A stretch of DNA of 64,000 nt from JAUMBM01 sp964645715 (GTDB lineage: Bacteria; Bacteroidota; Bacteroidia; Chitinophagales; Saprospiraceae), in the NCBI GenBank assembly GCA_964645715.1, contig CAZYAO010000001.1:1-64000 (forward strand). Reading direction: 5' to 3'. Below, one piece after another: positions 17,804 to 26,470 of the stretch (the first letter of the stretch is position 1; every line of letters starts with the position of its first letter). The translations under genes and the position numbers were made by a program. Under the pieces are notes generated by a model. It had not been told where the DNA came from, made no database searches, and saw nothing but the letters and a program-made list of their open reading frames with translations.

Positions 17804-19822
17804 GTGCCTTTCAAACTACAATCTGCATACCAACCAACGGGCGATCAGCCTCAGGCGATCGCTCAACTTATCGAAAATATCCAGCAGGGGGAGAGGGCTC
17901 AGGTACTGCTCGGGGTCACAGGTTCGGGCAAAACCTTCACCATGGCCAACGTGATTGCCGGTGTCAACAAGCCTACTCTTATCCTGACGCACAATAAAAC
18001 CCTCACCGCTCAGCTATATGGAGAATTCCGCGATTTCTTCCCCGACAATGCGGTGGAGTACTTTGTTTCTTACTACGATTATTATCAGCCGGAAGCCTAC
18101 ATAGCAGTCACCAATACCTACATTGAAAAGGATCTGCAAATCAACCAGGAAGTCGACCGGCTGCGACTTCGCGCCACCTCCAATCTGCTGTCGGGTCGTC
18201 GCGATATTATTATCGTGGCATCGGTCAGTTGCATATACGGCATGGGAAACCCTGAGGACTACAAAAGCGGTATCATCCGCATTCAGAAAGGGCAGGTTAT
18301 TGCACGCAATGCTTTTCTTTATAGTCTGGTAGGCAGCTTGTACTCGCGTACCGAAACAGACTTTAAGCGGGCAACGTTCAGGGTTCGCGGGGATACCGTC
18401 GACATCAATCTTCCTTATGTTGAATATGGATACCGCATTACTTTTTTTGGTGACGAAATCGAATCCATTGACGTGATTGAAATTGAAAGCGGCAAACGCA
18501 TATCGTCTTTGGATACGGCGGCTATTTTTCCGGCCAACCTTTATGTCGCGCCCAAGGAGCGACTTGGACAAATCATACATGCTATTGAAAATGAGCTTTT
18601 TGAGCATGTTCGCTACTTTGAGTCTGAGAAAAAATACGAAGAAGCTAAACGACTTGAAGAGCGAACCAACTATGACCTTGAGATGATCCGGGAGATTGGT
18701 TACTGTAGCGGCGTGGAAAATTACAGCCGCTTCTTTGACGGCCGACAACCCGGCACCCGCCCATTTTGCCTGCTCGATTATTTTCCGGACGATTTTTTGC
18801 TCATCATCGATGAGAGCCATGTAACCATTCCGCAATTGCGGGGTATGTACGGTGGTGACAGGGCTCGCAAGCTGAGTCTCGTTCAGTATGGCTTCCGGCT
18901 TCCCTCTGCTATGGACAACCGGCCGCTCAATTTTCCGGAATTTGAATCGCTGATCAATCAGGTCGTCTATGTAAGTGCTACACCGGGTGACTATGAGCTG
19001 GAGCAAACAGACGGCCTGATTGTTGAGCAGCTCATCCGCCCCACAGGGCTGCTCGACCCGATCATTGAGGTACGCCCCAGCCTCAATCAGATCGATGACC
19101 TCATGCACGAAATCCTGCTGCGCAATAAAAAACAAGAAAGGACGCTGGTAACCACCCTCACCAAACGCATGGCAGAGGAACTGACTAAATATTTATCCCG
19201 CATGGGCGTCAAAGTCCGCTACATCCATTCAGAAGTTGACACGATGGAGCGTGTTGAAATCCTGAGAGATTTGCGCCTGGGTGAGTTTGATGTACTCGTA
19301 GGCGTAAACCTACTGCGGGAGGGGCTTGACCTGCCCGAAGTGAGCCTGGTGGCTATTATCGACGCTGACAAGGAGGGCTTTTTGCGAAATGATCGCTCCC
19401 TTACACAGACAGCCGGGCGGGCAGCGCGCAATGCCAACGGCATGGTCATTTTTTACGCCGACAACATTACCGATTCAATGCGAAGAACCATCGAGGAGAC
19501 AAATCGGCGAAGATCCACGCAAATGTCCTACAACGAAACACACGGAATCACGCCTACAACGGTCTTCAAGAGTCGGGAAGAAATCCTCAACCAGCAGTCT
19601 ATTCTTGATATCCGAGGCCCGAAATCGGCCTATGTAGAGCCCGAAAAACCCAGTATTGCTGCTGATCCGGTCATCGGCTACATGAGCCGAGAACAGCTGG
19701 AAAAACTGATTGCCGAAACAGAGCGCAAGATGAAACAAGCAGCCAAGGAACTGGATTTTATCTCTGCTGCACAATACCGTGACGAGCTTTTTGCACTCAA
19801 AGACAAACTTAAGTATCAATGA
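17804..19822 (+). CDS. uvrB: Excinuclease ABC subunit B
   Basis: Helicase-like damage-verification subunit of nucleotide excision repair; acts with UvrA and UvrC. The protein shows Walker A GVTGSGKTFTMANV at about residue 37, the DNA-inserting beta-hairpin region YYDYYQPEAYI, DESHVT (Walker B), the SATPGDYE motif and motif VI QTAGRAARN. The C-terminal UVR domain (EKLIAETERKMKQAAKELDF) binds UvrC. The start is a GTG at 17804 giving MPFKLQSAYQPTGDQPQAI, the family's usual N-terminus; upstream in-frame TTG and GTG codons would add foreign sequence. Its 672 residues are typical. Confidence 0.97.
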   Translation: MPFKLQSAYQPTGDQPQAIAQLIENIQQGERAQVLLGVTGSGKTFTMANVIAGVNKPTLILTHNKTLTAQLYGEFRDFFPDNAVEYFVSYYDYYQPEAYIAVTNTYIEKDLQINQEVDRLRLRATSNLLSGRRDIIIVASVSCIYGMGNPEDYKSGIIRIQKGQVIARNAFLYSLVGSLYSRTETDFKRATFRVRGDTVDINLPYVEYGYRITFFGDEIESIDVIEIESGKRISSLDTAAIFPANLYVAPKERLGQIIHAIENELFEHVRYFESEKKYEEAKRLEERTNYDLEMIREIGYCSGVENYSRFFDGRQPGTRPFCLLDYFPDDFLLIIDESHVTIPQLRGMYGGDRARKLSLVQYGFRLPSAMDNRPLNFPEFESLINQVVYVSATPGDYELEQTDGLIVEQLIRPTGLLDPIIEVRPSLNQIDDLMHEILLRNKKQERTLVTTLTKRMAEELTKYLSRMGVKVRYIHSEVDTMERVEILRDLRLGEFDVLVGVNLLREGLDLPEVSLVAIIDADKEGFLRNDRSLTQTAGRAARNANGMVIFYADNITDSMRRTIEETNRRRSTQMSYNETHGITPTTVFKSREEILNQQSILDIRGPKSAYVEPEKPSIAADPVIGYMSREQLEKLIAETERKMKQAAKELDFISAAQYRDELFALKDKLKYQ

Positions 19823-20108
19823 TGCTTGCTGTATATATGCCGAGGCAATATTCATTTACCTGCTAAATCGATACCCCACCAAGATAAATACCCCTGAGAG
19901 GATTTTAACCAACCAGCATATCGATACGACTACGGGGATTGCGGGACTCACCGCATCGGGCAGCCACAATATGTTGATTTACAAGAAATCAAGAGCAAGC
20001 AGATGGCCACCAACAGCAACCATGTATTATATTTTGTATACATGCCTTTGTTTTTTTACAATCCATTTTTCACACCAGCCCACTCCGACAGCAGACGCAG
20101 CCTCCTCA

Positions 20109-20813
20109 TCACGGCATTTCCAAGTTGAACGACAACGAGCGGACAACCTCCTCCAGAAAACGCCGGTTGCTGTCCATCAGCCAATGCGCCCGACCCAGAT
20201 CTCCCCAATACAGACCATTACCGGGATCTGCATCCAGTTGTAAAAACAATTCCTGTTCGCTCTCCTCAGCACGAGGGTCATCCTGCATGAAGGCTCCGTA
20301 GCCTCCCAGCCGATGACCCGATACGCCAATTGCCCGGCGATAGTCTGCCAGTACAAGCCACTTATCCTGTCCTAATGTGTCCAGCATTGCCTGGAAAACC
20401 AGCGGAAACCGATAGTCTTCCGGCGGCATAGGCATTTCATCCAGTTGTCCGGCTATGGCCCTGTATTGCAATGGCCGACCTGTAGCATCTTCCTGCGGCA
20501 GCACATCGGGTACATCCGTTACTTCCTGTACAGTAGAATCACCCTCACCTGCATTTTCAGCCAGCCCAAACTGCAGCAATCCTTGTGTCGGAAAGCCGGT
20601 AAGCGACGGTAAGCGAGCGAGATTTAGCTGCAGCAGGGAAGCTACAAACTTGCACTGGCCCCCTTCCTCTAGCTCGAAGCCCGCCAAAAAATTGTCCATC
20701 GGAGAAGCAGGAGCCCGGGGTTCCACTACCAGCCGCACACAGGGCTTGGTCGTTGCGGCTATTTCTTCGGTAAAAGCCTGCAGGGCAGCAGGTAGTTGAG
20801 TTGTCCAGTGCAT
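20109..20813 (-). CDS. YwqG/DUF1963-type protein
   Basis: Cytosolic protein of 234 residues. The order PMDNFLAGFELE, LPSLTGFPTQGLLQFGL, HRLGGYGAFMQDDPR, LFLQLDAD and GLYWGDLGRAHWLM matches the YwqG/DUF1963 family, whose biochemical role is unknown. It lies downstream of the EEP gene on the same strand with a 15-bp gap, so it probably ends that operon. The 286 bp between it and the convergent uvrB show no terminator hairpin, repeat or RNA gene that I can support. Confidence 0.82.
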   Translation of the reverse strand: MHWTTQLPAALQAFTEEIAATTKPCVRLVVEPRAPASPMDNFLAGFELEEGGQCKFVASLLQLNLARLPSLTGFPTQGLLQFGLAENAGEGDSTVQEVTDVPDVLPQEDATGRPLQYRAIAGQLDEMPMPPEDYRFPLVFQAMLDTLGQDKWLVLADYRRAIGVSGHRLGGYGAFMQDDPRAEESEQELFLQLDADPGNGLYWGDLGRAHWLMDSNRRFLEEVVRSLSFNLEMP

Positions 20814-20828
20814 ATAGTGTTGCTTGAT

Positions 20829-21914
20829 TTATCGGGTCTTCATCGGGATGGTAGCCGTCACCGCCCTGTGGTCGGAAAAAGGTACCGATTTGGTTCTGCA
20901 ATGTGTAGCCTGCCAGCGGGCATTGTAAAAAATATAATCAATCCGCAAACCCGGCAACGGACCTGCATACGTGCTGCCAATACCTCTGCCAGCATCTACA
21001 AAAGCATCCCGATAGCGTCCATTGATCTGACGGTATACGTACGATCCCGGAATTTCGTTGAAATCGCCACAAAGCAATGCCGGGTGTGGACTCTCTATCG
21101 CCAGCCGTAGTACCTCTTTGGCCTGAGGTACGCGCCTGCGCGCAGAACGCCCGTATCGACCCAGCATACCCCGTATCGTCAACCAGGTTTCGGATTTTTG
21201 TAAATCCCCGTTTGCACTTACCTCCTTGGCCATATCTGTAATTGCGTTGGTCTGCAGATGCACATTGAATACACGTATAATTCCTGTCGGTGTTTCTACA
21301 TCTGCTGACAGATAGCCATTGGCTGCATTGGCAAAAAAATGTGCTTGTGTACTTGACAACGGATAGCGGGAAAAAATAGCCAGCCCCCCGTCTTTATCTC
21401 TGTAACTATGTGTAAGGCCCGTCTCCTTCCGAATGGCTTTTGTATATACACTGGCCTCACGGCGCGTATAGGGAAACTCCTGTAGGCAAATAATATCTGA
21501 CTCAAAACCAGCAAAATAAGCAGCCACCACTGTCGGATCTGCCCACTGACCATCCTGCACAAAACCGTGACAATTAAGCGTAGTCACCCGAAGTCCCTCT
21601 GCTGTTGTCCATCCGCCCAAGCGCGGCCAGTAGTCCATACCCAGCAACAGCGTGAAAGTAGCAACCCCTACCAGCAACCAGCGTTGCTTAAGACCCCAAT
21701 AAACGAGTGCCAGCAAATTGACTCCCAACAACCACGGAAGTAACAAGCCCGGGACCGCTGCTGGCCAAAAGGTCTGCGGATTGACCCGCAAAGCCAAAAA
21801 AGAAGATGCTATTGACAACAGGAGACCCACATAGAGCCAGCCGTCAAGCCCTATGACTCCTGCGCTGCCCAAGGCAGTAGCTGGACGATTTGCCGAATTG
21901 GATTTTTTTGCCAA
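20829..21914 (-). CDS. Membrane-anchored endonuclease/exonuclease/phosphatase (EEP) family protein
   Basis: Protein of 361 residues. Three hydrophobic helices at about 25-45, 50-70 and 78-95 precede an EEP-fold hydrolase domain: RVTTLNCHG, DIICLQEFP (metal-binding Glu), VFNVHLQTNAI, CGDFNEIPGS (catalytic Asp/Asn) and FSDHRAVTATI (catalytic Asp-His). Relatives cleave phosphodiesters in DNA, phospholipids or inositol phosphates; the substrate here is unknown. The start is a TTG at 21914; a stop lies a few codons upstream in frame and no ATG is suitably placed. It closes a mutL-rhomboid-rhomboid-EEP run that is conserved in Bacteroidota. Confidence 0.85.
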   Translation of the reverse strand: MAKKSNSANRPATALGSAGVIGLDGWLYVGLLLSIASSFLALRVNPQTFWPAAVPGLLLPWLLGVNLLALVYWGLKQRWLLVGVATFTLLLGMDYWPRLGGWTTAEGLRVTTLNCHGFVQDGQWADPTVVAAYFAGFESDIICLQEFPYTRREASVYTKAIRKETGLTHSYRDKDGGLAIFSRYPLSSTQAHFFANAANGYLSADVETPTGIIRVFNVHLQTNAITDMAKEVSANGDLQKSETWLTIRGMLGRYGRSARRRVPQAKEVLRLAIESPHPALLCGDFNEIPGSYVYRQINGRYRDAFVDAGRGIGSTYAGPLPGLRIDYIFYNARWQATHCRTKSVPFSDHRAVTATIPMKTR

Positions 21915-21931
21915 TAGCTCAGACTTTTACC

Positions 21932-21939
21932 CAAAAATA
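21932..21939 (-). promoter_or_regulatory. -7 element for the EEP gene
   Basis: The minus strand reads TATTTTTG, a full match to TAnnTTTG, 18 bp upstream of the TTG start. The leader would be only about 10 nt. No clear -33 element is seen. Confidence 0.4.
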
Positions 21940-22045
21940 TACCCTGCGATGGCCGAGGAACGGCCGTGAAATACCTGTATGCTGGTTTTTAGAGAGAAAC
22001 ACCCGCTGACAGGCACTGGTAGCAAGCAACTCAAGTACCCCTTCA

Positions 22046-23011
22046 CTATCGGGGTGAATCCCCACTGGCTTTAAACAGGAATTCCTTCTCCTCTTTGCTG
22101 AGGCTCTCATAGCCCGTTTCCTTGATCTTATCCAAAATCGCATCAAGTTGCTCCTGATGGGAAAGTGAAACTGTCCCCCCCGAAGCCGACGAAGAAGCCT
22201 GCTGACGACCTGTACCCTCAGTACTTGGATTCCTGTAAGTTACCCGGGGTCCCTTGCCCGATTTCGAACGCATACTACTCCTCGGCTTCGATTTAAAAAC
22301 CTGCTGAATACGGCTGAGTATACGCGTCACTGGCTCCGAAAGATCATTGCCTTTTCTCAACTGACTGATAAACACCCACCCCATAAAGGCTCCTCCTAAG
22401 TGCGCCACATGCCCTCCGGTATTCATATTGCTGCCGATGGCGATTACATCAATTAATATCAGGCCGCCTGCGATGTATTTCAATTTTACATCTCCCAGCA
22501 GCAACAGTCGCAATTGATAATCCGGTGCCAATACACCCGCACCCAATACGACAGCCATCACCGCTCCTGAAGCCCCCAATGCAAAGCGAGGTCCAGAAAG
22601 ATCCCCGTAGCCCATAAAGTTGACCGATACGAAAAAAGCAATCGCCCCCGCCAATCCACCCAAAAGATACAGCGCCAACACTCGCTGATCGCCCAAAAAA
22701 TCCCCGATGATACGACCAAACCAGTAGAATAGCAGCATATTGGAAATGATATGCCAAAACTCATCATGCAAGAACATGCAAGTGATGAACACCCATGGAT
22801 GCGTGAGGTTATGCCACCAGTCAGAAGAAATGGAGAACCAGTTGCGAAGGATGAAATAACTCTCCGGTGTAGCATAGTCATTGGAAATACGCATGCCAAC
22901 CCAAAGCAAATTGATCAGGACATAAACAGCCACGTTGATAATAACGAGTCTATTGACTGCATTACCATAACTGAATTCCCTGACAATATCGTCCCAAATC
23001 GATTTTAGCAT
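22046..23011 (-). CDS. Rhomboid family intramembrane serine protease A
   Basis: Six-helix intramembrane protease of 321 residues. The catalytic serine lies in LGASGAVMAV and the catalytic histidine in HVAHLGGAFMGW; HDEFWHIISNMLLFYWFG is the family's conserved H-x-x-x-N helix. The C-terminal 80 residues are a charged, Ser/Gly-rich cytosolic tail ending in LSKEEKEFLFKASGDSPR. The ATG at 23011 is preferred to an in-frame TTG at 23059. It follows rhomboid B at an 81-bp distance. The substrate is unknown. Confidence 0.9.
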   Translation of the reverse strand: MLKSIWDDIVREFSYGNAVNRLVIINVAVYVLINLLWVGMRISNDYATPESYFILRNWFSISSDWWHNLTHPWVFITCMFLHDEFWHIISNMLLFYWFGRIIGDFLGDQRVLALYLLGGLAGAIAFFVSVNFMGYGDLSGPRFALGASGAVMAVVLGAGVLAPDYQLRLLLLGDVKLKYIAGGLILIDVIAIGSNMNTGGHVAHLGGAFMGWVFISQLRKGNDLSEPVTRILSRIQQVFKSKPRSSMRSKSGKGPRVTYRNPSTEGTGRQQASSSASGGTVSLSHQEQLDAILDKIKETGYESLSKEEKEFLFKASGDSPR

Positions 23012-23092
23012 CTGGTTACTTGGTCTTTTCTGCGATTTAATCCCCTTGTTCCCATACAAACGCAGCAGATCTGTAAGGGAAATTACCGCTGG

Positions 23093-23920
23093 CTACCAGC
23101 GGGAGCCAAATTTGCGCCAATACAAAATTAAGAAGAATCCGCTTATTGCACCCCCCAAATGCGCAAAGTGAGCCGTATTATCCCATGAAAATTGATTGAT
23201 GCCCAGAAATAATTCGATCATCATCAGCACAGGAATAAAGAATTTGGCTTTAATGGGTATGGGGAGAAATATGAGCATCAGTTCGGCATTTGGAAAATAC
23301 ATGCCAAAAGCCAGCAGAAGCCCGAAGATAGCACCCGAAGCACCTACTACGGGCGTATTGCTTTTGCTGTCGACATATTCGCTCATTAGGCGCACGGCTT
23401 CACGCACGGCCTGAGGCTCATTGGTATTCATCTGAAGACTCAACTGATCGACGGCCGTGGCATACTGTCCCAGCACACCACCGGCTTTCTTAAAACTCTC
23501 CAGCGGCACTTGATTGAAAAAACCCCAGTAAGTCTCCGGGCTCGGGCTAGTAACAAAGGCACTGATACCCTCCATCAGCCCGCTGATTACCACATAATCG
23601 TAGCCAAGATGAAGGGCTGCCGCTCCAAAAGCACTGAAAAGATAAAAGAACAAAAATCGTTTGGGGCCCCAAAGGGTTTCAAGCGTGCTGCCAAACATGA
23701 TGAGCGCAAACATATTGAAAAAAATATGCCCTATACCCCCATGCATAAAAAAGTGCGTCACTAGCTGAAAAGGCTGGAAATACTCCGACGTGGGGTAGTG
23801 TAATGCCAGCAGATTGGTGATATTAATACCATCGCTGCTTTCCAGCAAAACTGTCGCCAGAAAAAAAATTACGTTGATCAGGAGAAGATTCTTGACAACG
23901 GGTGTCATTTGTGGTGGCAT
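23093..23920 (-). CDS. Rhomboid family intramembrane serine protease B
   Basis: Second rhomboid protease, 275 residues, with the catalytic Ser in VGASGAIFGLLLAFG and the His in AHFAHLGGAISG. The HFFMHGGIGHIFFNMFALIMFG helix is typical. An insertion of about 70 residues (SGLMEGISAFVTSPSPETYW to SEYVDSKSNTP) sits between the conserved HxxxN helix and the catalytic serine helix; similar insertions occur in Bacteroidota paralogues. It lies 31 bp after mutL and upstream of rhomboid A. Confidence 0.9.
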   Translation of the reverse strand: MPPQMTPVVKNLLLINVIFFLATVLLESSDGINITNLLALHYPTSEYFQPFQLVTHFFMHGGIGHIFFNMFALIMFGSTLETLWGPKRFLFFYLFSAFGAAALHLGYDYVVISGLMEGISAFVTSPSPETYWGFFNQVPLESFKKAGGVLGQYATAVDQLSLQMNTNEPQAVREAVRLMSEYVDSKSNTPVVGASGAIFGLLLAFGMYFPNAELMLIFLPIPIKAKFFIPVLMMIELFLGINQFSWDNTAHFAHLGGAISGFFLILYWRKFGSRW

Positions 23921-23951
23921 GCGCGTACTGGATTAATGCCGATGATGACGC

Positions 23952-25859
23952 CTAAGCATCAAAGTGACTGTTGATATCATCGAGGTTGTATGTCACATAG
24001 CAGCGCCTACCCGAAGGTGACCAGGCAGGCAGCTCGCAAGCGAATAGCTGATCGATAATATTTTTCATTTCAAGGGTTGTCAATAATTGGCCTCGCCTGA
24101 TGGCACCGCTTTTTGCCATGGCAGCAGCCAGCCTGTCTGCCTGACCCAGCTTCAGATCGTGTTCATTGCGGTATTGTTCCAGCAGCTGACCAATCAGCTG
24201 TTGCTCATCCTGCTTACCGGCAACATCGGCCGGCAGTCCCTTGATAGCAAAAGTGTGCAGCTCCAAAGGCTCAATATCAAACCCCAATGCCCGCAGCTGA
24301 GGCAGCATTTCCCTCAGCAACAGCGCCTCTGCAGGCGGCAGGCTAAAGGTACGGGCAAACAGCTGCTGCTGGCTTAGCCCCTGCTGGCCAGCCAGCGACT
24401 TTTGGTATCGCTCAAACAAAATCCGCTCATGTGCCGATTGCTGGTCTATCAGGCAAAACCCGGATTTTATAGGACTAACAATATAGGTATTGTGAAGTTG
24501 GTAGGGCTCCCGATGTGCAGCCGGCATTTCTATACCCACACGCCGACCCTCAGTCCACCCACTGCTAATCGTTACCGGTTCACCTGCCGGTTCATCCGGC
24601 AGAAAAGCTGTTTCACCGTCCGCTTCCAACGGCTGCGTCGGACGCCTGAGCCCTTCGTACAGACTACTCCAATGACGAAGATTATTGGCCTCCCGTCGGT
24701 CCGTAGGTGTTTTCATGGCCGGAATTCCGTCTTCCGTATATGACTGCCCCACCCGCTCAGGGCGATTGTTCAGCGAAGACGAAACCGTATCTACACTATA
24801 GCCGGACGAGGCAGGAGAAGAAAGCGGTACAAAATCATTTTCCCGGTCAAAATCCAGCGAAGGCGTCACGTGGTGCTTGCCCAAGCCGTGCCTGACCGTA
24901 GCGTGTACATAATTATATACGAGCCTTTCGTCGTCAAATTTGATTTCCTGCTTAGTTGGATGAACATTGACGTCGATGTGGCGCGGATCTAATTCCAAAA
25001 ACAGCACATACAGCGGATTATTCTCCTTGGCCAGCAAATCCTCATAAGCACCCACAATCGCATGGTGCAAAACATGACTTTTTATAAACCGGCCGTTGAC
25101 AAATAAATACTGCTCTCCTCTGGTCTTTTTGGCAAACTCCGGTTTACCTACAAATCCCACAATCTTGAGTATCTCCGTTTCCTCTTCCACAGGCACTAGC
25201 CGCTGGTTGTAGTTCTGTCCCAGCAGCCCAATGATTCGCTGCCGCAGATTCCCGACCGGCAAGTGAAAAAGTTCTTCATTGTTGTGATGCAGACTGAAGA
25301 AAATATCCGGATTTGCCATGGCAATCCGCTGAAACTCATCGAGGACATGGCGCATCTCCACCTGATTGGACTTCAGGAAATTACGCCTGGCCGGTACGTT
25401 ATAGAACAAGTTACGGACAGCAAACTGGCTGCCTGTGGCACAAGGATGGGCCTCCTGCAACTTTACCTCCGAACCCTCCACCAACAAACGAGTACCCAAC
25501 TCGTCTGTCTCCCGCCTCGTGCGCAGTTCTACCTGTGCAACTGCCGCTATGGACGCCAGCGCTTCCCCCCGAAAGCCCATGGTGCGTATGGAAAAAAGAT
25601 CCCCTGCCTCTCTGATCTTGGAGGTTGCGTGCCGCTCAAAAGACATGCGTGCATCCATAGGAGACATGCCGCAGCCATCATCAATCACCTGAATCAGCGT
25701 CTTTCCGCTATCCTTGATAATCAATTTGACAGAACCAGCCCCCGCATCGATGGCATTTTCCATTAGCTCCTTTACCACCGAAGCCGGTCGCTGAACCACC
25801 TCACCAGCCGCTATCTGGTTGGCTATGGCATCAGGTAACAATTTGATGATGTCGCCCAT
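23952..25859 (-). CDS. mutL: DNA mismatch repair protein MutL
   Basis: GHKL ATPase that links MutS mismatch recognition to downstream repair. The N-terminal ATPase shows AAGEVVQRPASVVKELMEN (catalytic Glu 34 and metal Asn 35), DDGCGM, and GFRGEALASIAAV. A variable linker spans about 330-430. The C-terminal dimerisation domain contains DQQSAHERILFE, a variant of the endonuclease motif DQHAxxExxxxE with His and Ala replaced by Gln and Ser. The usual CPHGRP is SPSGRR. The 635 residues are normal. It heads the run of rhomboids and EEP. Confidence 0.96.
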   Translation of the reverse strand: MGDIIKLLPDAIANQIAAGEVVQRPASVVKELMENAIDAGAGSVKLIIKDSGKTLIQVIDDGCGMSPMDARMSFERHATSKIREAGDLFSIRTMGFRGEALASIAAVAQVELRTRRETDELGTRLLVEGSEVKLQEAHPCATGSQFAVRNLFYNVPARRNFLKSNQVEMRHVLDEFQRIAMANPDIFFSLHHNNEELFHLPVGNLRQRIIGLLGQNYNQRLVPVEEETEILKIVGFVGKPEFAKKTRGEQYLFVNGRFIKSHVLHHAIVGAYEDLLAKENNPLYVLFLELDPRHIDVNVHPTKQEIKFDDERLVYNYVHATVRHGLGKHHVTPSLDFDRENDFVPLSSPASSGYSVDTVSSSLNNRPERVGQSYTEDGIPAMKTPTDRREANNLRHWSSLYEGLRRPTQPLEADGETAFLPDEPAGEPVTISSGWTEGRRVGIEMPAAHREPYQLHNTYIVSPIKSGFCLIDQQSAHERILFERYQKSLAGQQGLSQQQLFARTFSLPPAEALLLREMLPQLRALGFDIEPLELHTFAIKGLPADVAGKQDEQQLIGQLLEQYRNEHDLKLGQADRLAAAMAKSGAIRRGQLLTTLEMKNIIDQLFACELPAWSPSGRRCYVTYNLDDINSHFDA

Positions 25860-25942
25860 AGGCTCGGTACTCCGTGATATTATCTCTTACGTAAAACGGC
25901 AAAAATTGCCCATCAGATTCGCCATACAGTCTCTGCTACCTG

Positions 25943-26263
25943 TCAATTGGCTATTTTAAGCAAATCGGGCAGAAAAACCTGTAGGAAAATATAGGCTCCT
26001 AACACCAGTAGTGCTACTACAACAAATAAAACCAAGTTGGATCGAAACACCTGCTGCTGCCGGTATCGCTCATTCATACCTCGCCCGGCACCCCGGCGTA
26101 GTTCCGATGCAATGCGAGCCTTCGCTCCCTCGATACCCTGCTGCCTGCGCTCATCCGCCCGGCGGCGGCGCTCGTCAATTTCGTCCTTGATCGGGTCCCA
26201 ATGACGAGGCCGGTACTCAAACTTTTGATTTTTGGGGACCTTGAAGATGCGCAAAAAAGCCAT
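25943..26263 (-). CDS. Small membrane protein conserved next to mutL
   Basis: Protein of 106 residues with one C-terminal transmembrane helix (NLVLFVVVALLVLGAYIFLQVF). The N-terminus FLRIFKVPKNQKFEYRPRHWDP is followed by a basic, Arg/Glu-rich cytosolic helix. Similar short proteins beside mutL in Bacteroidota have been labelled 'riboflavin synthase subunit beta', which the sequence does not support. Function unknown. It has its own candidate promoter and precedes mutL by 83 bp. Confidence 0.75.
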   Translation of the reverse strand: MAFLRIFKVPKNQKFEYRPRHWDPIKDEIDERRRRADERRQQGIEGAKARIASELRRGAGRGMNERYRQQQVFRSNLVLFVVVALLVLGAYIFLQVFLPDLLKIAN

Positions 26264-26307
26264 GTAGCCAAGTTACTTGTGTTAGGCAAGCCTGTCAACT
26301 TGCACAG

Positions 26308-26337
26308 CAAAAATATGCTGCAATCTAAAAATACAAT
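26308..26337 (-). promoter_or_regulatory. Promoter of the small membrane protein/mutL run
   Basis: The minus strand has ATTG (26334-26337, near-consensus -33) and TATTTTTG (26308-26315, full -7 match) separated by 18 nt. Confidence 0.55.
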
Positions 26338-26470
26338 TAATTCTGTCTTTTGGTCGAATTTTGGTTAAGGTTTTTATAAAAAAAGCCTGAGTGCCGCACT
26401 TTGGCTGCATCTTGTTGTTGCTTCTGAGGATCAGGTACCAAATATTTTTACCCACACTAATTTTCCTGCT

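Noticed and set aside
18014..19135. 373-codon open frame antisense to uvrB
   Set aside because: It lies entirely within uvrB on the opposite strand, has no recognisable domain and reflects codon bias of the real gene.
19779..20243. 154-codon frame between uvrB and the YwqG-like gene
   Set aside because: Overlaps the ends of both genes, has no family resemblance and starts inside uvrB.
25943..26263. 'Riboflavin synthase subunit beta' as product name
   Set aside because: The protein has one membrane helix and a basic tail and no lumazine/riboflavin synthase feature.
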